Assembly: GCF_007830635.1 (NCBI RefSeq)
Contig: NZ_VLLA01000009.1
Location: forward strand, 186,001 to 250,000
Length of the DNA: 64,000 bases
Reading direction: 5' to 3'
Origin: Bradyrhizobium huanghuaihaiense
Lineage (GTDB): Bacteria; Pseudomonadota; Alphaproteobacteria; Rhizobiales; Xanthobacteraceae
Part shown: positions 26,068-33,704 of the stretch, in pieces
How the letters are laid out: each line of letters opens with the position of its first letter
Position numbering within the stretch: position 1 is the stretch's first letter
Translations under genes and position numbers: made by a program
Notes under the pieces: model-generated
The model's input: the letters and a program-made list of their open reading frames with translations, nothing else
Databases searched by the model: none
Told to the model about the DNA's origin: nothing

Positions 26068-26095
26068 AAACGGGCTGCGGTGACGCAGCCCGTTT
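26068..26095. terminator. Bidirectional terminator hairpin
   Basis: A perfect 12-bp stem (AAACGGGCTGCG / CGCAGCCCGTTT) with a GTGA loop, between the convergent ppk2 (ends 26046) and the exported-protein gene (ends 26117). The minus-strand side continues TTTCGCTTTT, which suits intrinsic termination. Confidence 0.85.
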
Positions 26096-26116
26096 GCCGT
26101 GAGGCCCTTGTCGGGC

Positions 26117-26551
26117 CTATTTCAGCCGGATCGTCACGCCGCCGACCGCGGCCGACACTTCTGCGCCGACCCTGGGACCGGTGAGCTGTAGGATCACGCC
26201 ATTGCCGTTCTGCAACTGCACGGCACCGGCGCCAGCTGCGACCGCACCGCCGGCTCCGCCCACCGCATAGGACCCTTCGATCGACGCGGGCCCCTTCAGA
26301 TTGATGGCCTTGCCCACGAACTTGCTGGTCGATGCGCCGATGGTGAAGCCGACACTCATGCCTGATACGGTGAAGGGATATTTCTTGCCCCTCAGAAGCA
26401 GCACGCCCTCCCCGCCGCCGACGCCGATGACGAACCCGCCCTTCGTGAAGACGACCGCAACGTCGCCGGTCTCGGCACGCGACGGCGTGCTGAAACCGGC
26501 AATGGCTGCGAGCGAGGCGACAAGGACGGCGCCGATGGTGAACTTTCTCAT
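26117..26551 (-). CDS. Small Gly-rich exported protein (paralogue of 16136-16600)
   Basis: Protein of 144 residues with a Sec signal (MRKFTIGAVLVASLAAIAGFS, ending near SRA). The mature domain has VVFTKGGFVIGVGGGEGVLLL, GKKYPFTVSGMSVGFTIGAS, AVQLQNGNGVILQLTGPRVGAE and VTIRLK. It shares this pattern with the protein at 16136-16600. Both are the last gene of an operon headed by a FixK-type site. It follows the first AspT gene by 15 bp. Function unknown. Confidence 0.78.
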   Translation of the reverse strand: MRKFTIGAVLVASLAAIAGFSTPSRAETGDVAVVFTKGGFVIGVGGGEGVLLLRGKKYPFTVSGMSVGFTIGASTSKFVGKAINLKGPASIEGSYAVGGAGGAVAAGAGAVQLQNGNGVILQLTGPRVGAEVSAAVGGVTIRLK

Positions 26552-26566
26552 GACGTTTTCTTCCCC

Positions 26567-28267
26567 CTATTGAGCCAGGATCATGGCGAAGTAGCCAAAC
26601 ACGGTGAGCAGGATGCCCGAGACGGCATAGCCGACCGGGAATCCGATCCAGGGCACCGAGCTCTGGATTTCGACGGCCGCCTCGCGGCACGGACCGGAAT
26701 GCGAGCGCGCGCCGGCGACGCCGCCCATCAGCACCGCCGGATTGATCTTGAAGACGTGGTAGCCGATCGCCCAGACGATGAAGGGCGGGATCGTGCAGGC
26801 GATGAAGCCGGCGATGAATATCTTCAAGGCAACCGCGCCGGTGAGCTGCGCCAGCAGTCCCGCGCCGGCATTGATGCCGACGATGGCCACGAACACGACG
26901 AGGCCGAGATCCTCCAGCACATTCCGCGCCGCATTCGGCGTGTTGCCGAAGAAGCGCAGGCGCGACACGACCGAGGACACGATCACGCCCGACAGCAGGA
27001 GGCCACCGGCGTTGCCGAGCCCGATCTTGGCGCCGAACGCCGGGAATTCGATCATGCCGATCAGGAAGCCGACGATCATGCCGACCGCCAGCGTCAGCAG
27101 ATCGGTCGAGGTGTTGGCCCGCGCAATGCGACCCCACATCTCGCCGAGCTCGTTGACGGCGGACTTGAGGCCAACCACCGAGACGATGTCCATCCGCTCC
27201 AGCTTGGTCTTGAGACCGGCCGGAATCTGCACGCCGCCGCGCTCGACCTTGGTGACCTGCAGCTGGCCGGCGATCGCGGTATCGCGGAAGGACTCGAAAG
27301 TGCGCCCCACCATCTCCTTGTTGGTGATGAGGATCTCCGCCTGGTCCATGGGAATGCCGAGTGTCTTGGCATCGGCGACCTCCGGACCGATCAGGCCCAT
27401 CTTCTCGGTGAGATGCTCGGTCGAGCCGCCGAGCGCGACGATGTCGCCCTTCTGCAGCACGAGTTCGGGATCGGCCCCTTGCGGCTCGCCGTTCCGTCCC
27501 ACATTGACGATGCGGTATTCCGGATTGACCGCGCGGAATTTCGCGATGCTCATGCCGACCGTCGCCGGATTTTCCAGCCGGTAGGCGCGCAGGCCGAACT
27601 GGCGAAAGCCGGTCAGGCCGCCGCCCTCGAGATCCTTGACGCCGAATTCCGTCTCATACTGCTTGGCGGCGGCCTTGGCATCGACGCCCCACCACCGCGG
27701 CAGATATTTGCAGATCAGGATGATGCCGACGGTGCCCCAGATATAGGTGATGCCGTAGGACAGCGCGATCATGCCCGAGGCTTCCTCGGGCTTCATGCCT
27801 TCAGGCAGCTTGACGACGCCGGAGGTGATGGCCTGCTCGGCCGAACCGATCGCCGCCGACATGGTCTGCGACCCCGCGAGCATGCCGCCGGCCGCACCGG
27901 GCGGCAGCGAGAACATCTTGGCGCCGATCACGACAAGTGCGAGGCCAATGACGCTCGACACCACGGCCAGGAGACAGAATTTGAGGCCGTCGCCCCTCAG
28001 GCTGTTGATGAAGGACGGTCCGACCCGCAGGCCCACGCCGTACATGAAGAGATAGTAGAACAGGCTCTTGGCAAAATTGTTCAGCTCGAGCTTCACGCCG
28101 TAGGTGGAGGCCCACACCGACAGACCCGCGCCGACCACGATGGCGCCGGCGACCATGCCGAGGCCATAGCCCTTGATGCTGGCCCGCCCGATATAGACGG
28201 CGAGACCGACGACGAAGAACAGCAGCAGATACGGGTTCTGCTGCAGGAACGCGAAGAACGCCTGCAT
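26567..28267 (-). CDS. AspT-family amino-acid antiporter, first copy
   Basis: Inner-membrane exchanger of about 566 residues. The layout is that of the aspartate:alanine antiporter family: an N-terminal bundle (PYLLLFFVVGLAVYIGRASI; YLFMYGVGLRVGPSF), a cytoplasmic part with two TrkA-C/RCK-like domains (VGMSIAKFRAVNPEYRIVNVGR; MVGRTFESFRDTAIAGQLQVTKVERGG), and a C-terminal bundle (FGAKIGLGNAGGLLLSGVIVS, LGLVVFVAIVGINAG). ATG 28267 has GGAGGGG 9 nt upstream. It follows the decarboxylase stop by 18 bp. With that partner it probably exchanges the decarboxylase substrate for its product, consuming a cytoplasmic proton per turn (inference). Confidence 0.9.
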   Translation of the reverse strand: MQAFFAFLQQNPYLLLFFVVGLAVYIGRASIKGYGLGMVAGAIVVGAGLSVWASTYGVKLELNNFAKSLFYYLFMYGVGLRVGPSFINSLRGDGLKFCLLAVVSSVIGLALVVIGAKMFSLPPGAAGGMLAGSQTMSAAIGSAEQAITSGVVKLPEGMKPEEASGMIALSYGITYIWGTVGIILICKYLPRWWGVDAKAAAKQYETEFGVKDLEGGGLTGFRQFGLRAYRLENPATVGMSIAKFRAVNPEYRIVNVGRNGEPQGADPELVLQKGDIVALGGSTEHLTEKMGLIGPEVADAKTLGIPMDQAEILITNKEMVGRTFESFRDTAIAGQLQVTKVERGGVQIPAGLKTKLERMDIVSVVGLKSAVNELGEMWGRIARANTSTDLLTLAVGMIVGFLIGMIEFPAFGAKIGLGNAGGLLLSGVIVSSVVSRLRFFGNTPNAARNVLEDLGLVVFVAIVGINAGAGLLAQLTGAVALKIFIAGFIACTIPPFIVWAIGYHVFKINPAVLMGGVAGARSHSGPCREAAVEIQSSVPWIGFPVGYAVSGILLTVFGYFAMILAQ

Positions 28268-28285
28268 GTTGGTCCCCTCCAAGCC

Positions 28286-31039
28286 TTATGACGCGGCCTT
28301 CAGCTTCGGCTGAGCACCGGGCTTCGGCCGGCCGAGTTTCGCCAGGGCCTCCGCGCGCACGAGCTTCAATCCCTCCTTGGCGTCGTAGCCATGGATCTCC
28401 TTCACATCGAGCTTGCGCATGAAGTCGATGGTTTCCTGGGTGATGACCTGGCCGGGCACCATGATCGGGAAGCCCGGCGGATACGGGATCACGAAATTGG
28501 CCGAGACCAGCTCCGGTCCGGCCTTCAGACGCCGGTCGATCTCGGGATCGTTGAGGCGGATGTGCTCACAGCCGGCGACGTCATAGGCGGCGTAGAAGCC
28601 GCTGCGGATGTCGCCTTCGTTGGTCTTGGCGCCGGCATCGCCGCGGAAGCTCGGGTGGAAATGCGAGAAGTTCGGCAGATCGGGCACGTCCTTCATCAGG
28701 CTCGTCACCCGCGCCTCGAAGGTCTTCCTGGCATTGGCTCCGCCCTGGGCAAGGCCGCGGTCGAGCTCGCCCGCGATCTCGGCGAGCACGCGGATCAGAT
28801 GCGCAACGTCGCTGCGGGTGTTGTTGATGTTGGACTGGACCAGCACCGAATTGCGCGAGGTCTTGTTGACCTGGATGTTGTACTCGTTGGCCAAAATGCT
28901 CTTGAACTGCGTGCCGTCAAAGCCGGCCATGCCGCACACCAGCGTCATGCGGGTCGGGTCGAGGCAGAACTCGTCCTCGTCCAGGCTCTTGAGTGTGTTG
29001 GCCCAGTTGACGCCGGCGGCGAGGAAGTCGGTGAAGCCGCTCTGGCGATATTGCGCCGGCACCATGGCGTCGGCGCCGAGGATGCGGAAATATTTCGAGA
29101 TCAGCGGATTGTTGTTGACCGCCTGGCGAATGGCGAATGCGATCTCGATCGCATTGGCGACGAGGCCATATCCCTCCAGCTCCATCTGCCGCCGCGAGAT
29201 ATCGAGGCTGGCGATGAGCTGCTGGTTCGGACTGGTCGAGGCATGAGTAAACACCGCCTCCTTGAATTGCTGCTCGACCGTGTGGAATTCGACGTCCTTG
29301 ACCGAAAGCATCGAGCCCTGGCGGATCGCCGACATCGACTTGTGGGTCGAGTTGGTCTGGTAGACGCGCAAGCGAATCTGTCTGGGATCAGGGATCAGCC
29401 GGGTCTTGAGCAGCAGCTCTTCCGACGGGTTCTTGCCGAGTTCGGCCTGCTGCTTCTCATAGGCCGCGACCGACTTGGGATCGCGCATCCACGCCTCGAT
29501 CTCGTTGGCGGCGCCAAGGCCGGTGCGGCGGCGCAGGAACGGCGAGAAACGCGCGAAGCCGAACCAGGCTTCGTCCCACAGGAAGATCAGGTCGGGCTTG
29601 ATGGCGAGGCATTCCTCCATCACCCGGCGTGTGTTGTAGATGTGGCCGTCGAAGGTGCAGTTGGTCAGGTCGATCAACTTGACGCGGTCGAGCCGGCCGT
29701 CGGCCTTGGCGTTCAAAAGCGCCTGCTTGATCGTCTTCAGCGGCACGGCGCCATACATCGAATATTCCGTCATCGGGAAGGCTTCGACGTAGAGCGGCTG
29801 GGCACCGGCGAGCACCATTCCGTAGTGGTGCGACTTGTGACAGTTGCGGTCGACGATCGCGATGTCGCCGGGTGCGAGCAGCGCCTGAACCGCCATCTTG
29901 TTCGATGTCGACGTGCCGTTGGTGACGAAGAAGACGCGATCGGCGCCGAGCGCCCTCGCCGCCTTCTCCTGCGCCTTCTTGATGTTGCCGGTCGGCTCCA
30001 GCATGCTGTCGAGGCCGCCGGTGGTGGCGCTGCTCTCGGCCAGGAACAGGTTCGGGCCATAGAACTCGCCCATGTCGCGGATCCAGTCGGACTTGAAGAT
30101 CGACTTGCCGCGGGCGATCGGCAGCGCGTGGAACGTGCCGATCGGACGCTGGGCGTATTTCTTGAGATTGTCGAAGAACGGCGTGTCGTAGCGATCCTGG
30201 ATACCTTCGAGGATCGACAGATGCAGCTCCAGCAGCTCCTCGACCGAATAGAAGATGCGGCGGACGACGTTGGCCTCGGGATTGCCGGCGAGCTCCTCCA
30301 CGTCGCGGTTCGAGATCATGTAAAGGTCGAGCTCGGGCCTGACCCGCTTGATGATCTGTGCGAGCCGCAGGGCTGACGCGTCGGTCTCGTCGCTGAGGCC
30401 GGCCGCGGCCATGATCGAGCGGAGCACCGGCGCATTGTGCCGCGAACGCAGACCAAAGCCCTCGTTGATGACGACGGCGCCGATGTTCGGATTGAGTAAC
30501 GTCGCGCAGAAGGCATCCTCCAGGCTGCCGACGATGACGGACTCATAAATGAACGCATCGACCGGCCGCCGCAGCTTGCGCCATTCCGCGGCCAGTGCCG
30601 GCCATTGGCTGGATGATACGCCGGTGACGATCAGGGTCTCGAAATAGGGCCGGCGCGCCGCATGTACGCCGAAGCTCGGCGGTGCCAGCTCGGGCGCATC
30701 GCCATTGCCGTCGTCCTTTGCGCTCCAGTCGCTCGCATGCTGACGGAAGGATCGCGTCGCCAGCGCCTGGGCAATTCTCGTCGCGAGGGCGAACGATGTC
30801 GCACCGTCCCCGGCGACTGCTGCTTCCCGCAACGCCTCCATCAGTTGCGGACCGGGATAACCGTGATACTCCTCCGTGACCGAAAGCTCGGCCAACGCCG
30901 TGTCATAGGCGGCGCGATTGCCGACGCGAGCCCAGACTTTCGCAGCCTCCACCAGGTCACGCCAATCGTCTGCGCGGGCGCCGGGGCCCGAGAAGAACTT
31001 GTCGATGCGCTTCTGTGCGGGGGTGGTGTCCTTGGACAT
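28286..31039 (-). CDS. PLP-dependent Orn/Lys/Arg-type decarboxylase, long form
   Basis: Fold-type I amino-acid decarboxylase of 917 residues; bacterial lysine and arginine members are nearer 710-760. Residues ~125-290 resemble the wing domain (VDAFIYESVIVGSLEDAFCATLL). The catalytic part has FFVTNGTSTSNKMAVQAL, NCHKSHHYGM, FLWDEAWFGF (Asp489 would bind the pyridine N) and STHKSMSAIRQGS (Lys567 as Schiff base). The C-terminal domain ends near PPGFPIMVPGQVI. The extra ~120 N-terminal residues are helical. The ATG at 31039 follows GGGAGAGA. It heads an operon with an AspT antiporter behind site D. Substrate unknown. Confidence 0.88.
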   Translation of the reverse strand: MSKDTTPAQKRIDKFFSGPGARADDWRDLVEAAKVWARVGNRAAYDTALAELSVTEEYHGYPGPQLMEALREAAVAGDGATSFALATRIAQALATRSFRQHASDWSAKDDGNGDAPELAPPSFGVHAARRPYFETLIVTGVSSSQWPALAAEWRKLRRPVDAFIYESVIVGSLEDAFCATLLNPNIGAVVINEGFGLRSRHNAPVLRSIMAAAGLSDETDASALRLAQIIKRVRPELDLYMISNRDVEELAGNPEANVVRRIFYSVEELLELHLSILEGIQDRYDTPFFDNLKKYAQRPIGTFHALPIARGKSIFKSDWIRDMGEFYGPNLFLAESSATTGGLDSMLEPTGNIKKAQEKAARALGADRVFFVTNGTSTSNKMAVQALLAPGDIAIVDRNCHKSHHYGMVLAGAQPLYVEAFPMTEYSMYGAVPLKTIKQALLNAKADGRLDRVKLIDLTNCTFDGHIYNTRRVMEECLAIKPDLIFLWDEAWFGFARFSPFLRRRTGLGAANEIEAWMRDPKSVAAYEKQQAELGKNPSEELLLKTRLIPDPRQIRLRVYQTNSTHKSMSAIRQGSMLSVKDVEFHTVEQQFKEAVFTHASTSPNQQLIASLDISRRQMELEGYGLVANAIEIAFAIRQAVNNNPLISKYFRILGADAMVPAQYRQSGFTDFLAAGVNWANTLKSLDEDEFCLDPTRMTLVCGMAGFDGTQFKSILANEYNIQVNKTSRNSVLVQSNINNTRSDVAHLIRVLAEIAGELDRGLAQGGANARKTFEARVTSLMKDVPDLPNFSHFHPSFRGDAGAKTNEGDIRSGFYAAYDVAGCEHIRLNDPEIDRRLKAGPELVSANFVIPYPPGFPIMVPGQVITQETIDFMRKLDVKEIHGYDAKEGLKLVRAEALAKLGRPKPGAQPKLKAAS

Positions 31040-31112
31040 GTCTCTCTCCCGATCGGTGCGGGCCATTGGGCGAAGGTGATGGCGGACAGTGAGTGCGGCG
31101 CGGGGGGCTCCA

Positions 31113-31126
31113 TTGATCCAAGTCAA
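31113..31126. promoter_or_regulatory. FNR/FixK-type site D (one mismatch)
   Basis: TTGATCCAAGTCAA differs from TTGAT-N4-ATCAA by one base in the second half-site. Its centre is 80 bp upstream of the decarboxylase start, giving a possible leader of about 39 nt for a site at -41.5. Confidence 0.6.
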
Positions 31127-31187
31127 CGGTCGCGCGTTATGATGGGACGAGCCGGATCCGACGCTCTTTGCAACGCAGCACGTCGTG

Positions 31188-32891
31188 TCAGGCGGTGCGT
31201 TGCGCCGTTCCGGCGCGATCCTCGCCGAGGACGCTGTCGAGCGAGCGCAGCCACTGGCTGCTGTCGGTCCTTTCCGCCAATCCCTCGGCGCGCAGGAGAT
31301 CGCGCAATTGCGCGTGCGCGCCCACGATGCAGAAGGAGATCCGGCGCGCGGCAAGCTCATCGCTCAGATCGCGCAGCATGCGCGCGCCGGCGAGATCGAT
31401 ATAGGGCGATGCCGAAAGGTCGCAGGCGACCAGTCTGATGCCGGCGGAGCCCCGCAGCGCGACCAGCGCAGCATCGAGGATCGTCTCGGCATTGATGTAA
31501 AGCAGCGAGGCTTCGGGTCGGAACGCGATGACGCCGACAAGCGGCTCGACGTCCTCATGCCTGGCGCTGTCGGAATAGCGGCCGCTGCCCGGCAGCCGGC
31601 CGAGAAACGCCACGTTCGGCCGCGAGGCACGGGCCAGGAGCAGGAAGATCGAGGCAATCGATGCCAAGAGGACGCCCTGGAGAATGCCGAGCAGCAGCAC
31701 CGAGACCAGCGCGATGGACGCGGCAAGGAAGTCGATCCGGCTGACCTGCCACATTCGCACGAGTGCGCCGATATCCACGAGCTTGTAGACCGCGGCAAAG
31801 ACGATGGCTGCGAGCACCGCCTTGGGCAAATTGGTCAATAGTCCTGTAAAGAACAGCAGGCAGAGCCCAAGGGTCACCGAGCAGATCACCAGCGCCAGCG
31901 GCGTTCGCGCGCCGGCGCTGTCGTTGACGGCGGATTGCGACAGGCCGCCGGCGACGGGATAGCCGTGGCCGAAGGCCGCAGCCAGGTTCGCCGCGCCCAG
32001 CCCCAGAAATTCCTGGCGCACGTCGAGCGCATAGCCGTGCTTGGCGGCAAAGCTGCGCGCGGCGGAGACACCTTCGATATAGGCCAGCAGCACGCAGCCG
32101 GCGGCGAGCGGAAACAGATCGTCGAACTCCAGCAGGCCGAAGGTCGGCATCCCCACCGCCGGCAGCCCCTCCGGTATCTTCCCGGTAACGGGCACACCCA
32201 TCGCTGCAAAGCCGAAGATCGTCGCGACCAGGATCGCCAGCGCGACGACGGTGATGCCGACCGGCTTGCCCGGCAGCCGCCGTTCCCCGAGCAGCAGGAG
32301 CAGCAGCGCGACCACGCCGATCGCCAGCACCATCGGATGGATCTGGCCGAGCTGTCCGATCAGCTTGATGGCCCGGTCGAAGAAATTGTGACCGCCACCG
32401 GCGACGCCGAGGAGGCTCGGCAGCTGGCTCATGATGATGGTGAGCCCTGCCCCGGCCTTGAAGCCGACCAGGATGCTGTCGCTGACAAGGCGAACCAGCA
32501 CGCTGAGCTTGAACAGCCAGGCGATGAAGCACAGCACAGCGACCGCGAACGCCGCAAGGCTCGCGATTTGCGCATAGCGCACGGCGTCGCCGCCGGCGAG
32601 CGCGCCGACGGTGCTGGCGATCATCAGCGAGATCGCCGAGGTCGGGCCGATCGCAAGCTGGCGTGACGAGCCGAGCAAGGCATAGCCGAGGCCGCCCAGC
32701 AGATAGCCGTAGACGCCGACCTGAGGCGGCAGGCCGGCGAGCGCCGCATAGGCCAGGGACACCGGGATCGCATAAGCAGCGAGCGTGATGCCCGCGACGG
32801 CGTCGGAGGGCAGCCATTCACGCTGGTAGGCGGCGAGCCAGCCGGCCGGCGGAAAGAACCGCGTCCAGTGTGCGTCAGGCGGCGCTTTCAT
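31188..32891 (-). CDS. SulP-family anion transporter with STAS domain
   Basis: Membrane transporter of about 567 residues. The N-terminal SulP signature is visible (WLPSDAVAGITLAAYAIPVSLAYAALAGLPPQVGVYGYLLG, with IGPTSAISLMIASTVG). About ten further hydrophobic segments follow, then a cytoplasmic STAS domain (VRLVACDLSASPYIDLAGARMLRDLSDEL; RRISFCIVGAHAQLRDLLRAEG). The family carries sulfate, bicarbonate or dicarboxylates; the substrate is not evident. The ATG touches the DUF1275 stop (TGATG), so both are co-transcribed leftward from site E. Confidence 0.92.
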   Translation of the reverse strand: MKAPPDAHWTRFFPPAGWLAAYQREWLPSDAVAGITLAAYAIPVSLAYAALAGLPPQVGVYGYLLGGLGYALLGSSRQLAIGPTSAISLMIASTVGALAGGDAVRYAQIASLAAFAVAVLCFIAWLFKLSVLVRLVSDSILVGFKAGAGLTIIMSQLPSLLGVAGGGHNFFDRAIKLIGQLGQIHPMVLAIGVVALLLLLLGERRLPGKPVGITVVALAILVATIFGFAAMGVPVTGKIPEGLPAVGMPTFGLLEFDDLFPLAAGCVLLAYIEGVSAARSFAAKHGYALDVRQEFLGLGAANLAAAFGHGYPVAGGLSQSAVNDSAGARTPLALVICSVTLGLCLLFFTGLLTNLPKAVLAAIVFAAVYKLVDIGALVRMWQVSRIDFLAASIALVSVLLLGILQGVLLASIASIFLLLARASRPNVAFLGRLPGSGRYSDSARHEDVEPLVGVIAFRPEASLLYINAETILDAALVALRGSAGIRLVACDLSASPYIDLAGARMLRDLSDELAARRISFCIVGAHAQLRDLLRAEGLAERTDSSQWLRSLDSVLGEDRAGTAQRTA

Positions 32892-33568
32892 CACATCACC
32901 TCACGTGGTGTCGCTTCGCAGCGCAAGAGGACGATCAGCAGCGCGACCACGGGGATGCCGAGCGCGAGGTCGGGAAAGACCTTGGTGGCGAAGGCGCCGG
33001 CAGCCGCGCCGCAGCCGAACACCGCGCACAACGCAAAGAAGATGACCGATTTGCGCAGTGTCCCGAGCGGCGCCCCTCCGTAGATGACCGCAAAAATGGT
33101 TTCGACCGACTGACGCATGTTGCCGGTGATCATCACCGTGCTGCACACGGAGCCCTCGACCTTGACGAACATGGCCGCCTGCATCGCCGCGACCACGGAA
33201 ATGCCGAGTGTGCCGGCCAGATTCGGGAGCCGGTTGTGCAGGATGCCGATCGTGATCAAGAACACGATCTCGACGAGGATCGTGAGAGCGCTGGCCCGGT
33301 CGCCGGCAGCACGGCGCAGCCAGGCCGCGATCACGATGCCGACGGTGAAGGCCAGGATCGGCGGTGCGAAGTGAAGTGCCTGCATCCAATCGCCGGCCAT
33401 CGCGTAGACCCAGAGGAGGATCACATTGGCAGTCTGGGCATTGGCCATCACGCCATGGATGATCCAGGTATAGGCGTCGATATAGCCGCCGGCGAAAGCG
33501 AGCAGCATCACGATTTCGACGGTCTCATCGCGGCGGATCGCGCCGGCTGCGACGTCCAGCGTACTCAT
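32891..33568 (-). CDS. DUF1275 (YoaK-type) membrane protein
   Basis: Six-helix membrane protein of 225 residues with the DUF1275 pattern: MLLAFAGGYIDAYTWIIHGVMANAQTANVILL, then FVKVEGSVCSTVMITGNMRQSVE and a C-terminal VIFFALCAVFGCGAAAGAF. The in-frame ATG at 33568 was chosen because the longer frame runs through the promoter region and the divergent AspT gene. Function unknown. It is coupled to the SulP gene and lies 74 bp from the centre of site E. Confidence 0.88.
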   Translation of the reverse strand: MSTLDVAAGAIRRDETVEIVMLLAFAGGYIDAYTWIIHGVMANAQTANVILLWVYAMAGDWMQALHFAPPILAFTVGIVIAAWLRRAAGDRASALTILVEIVFLITIGILHNRLPNLAGTLGISVVAAMQAAMFVKVEGSVCSTVMITGNMRQSVETIFAVIYGGAPLGTLRKSVIFFALCAVFGCGAAAGAFATKVFPDLALGIPVVALLIVLLRCEATPREVM

Positions 33569-33634
33569 GTCGGCAATGGCCGCTGTCGCGAACTCTTCAT
33601 GACGGCATTGGCGGCGGCTTGCCGCCGGCAAGGC

Positions 33635-33648
33635 TTGATCTGGATCAA
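33635..33648. promoter_or_regulatory. FNR/FixK-type site E between divergent operons
   Basis: TTGATCTGGATCAA, an exact TTGAT-N4-ATCAA match. Its centre is 74 bp from the DUF1275 start (leftward) and 64 bp from the second AspT start (rightward), so both directions can have a site at -41.5. Confidence 0.8.
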
Positions 33649-33704
33649 GCAACCTTCCCGCGCGCCCACTCAAATCCGCCGCAATATGCCGGGGAAATGC
33701 GACC

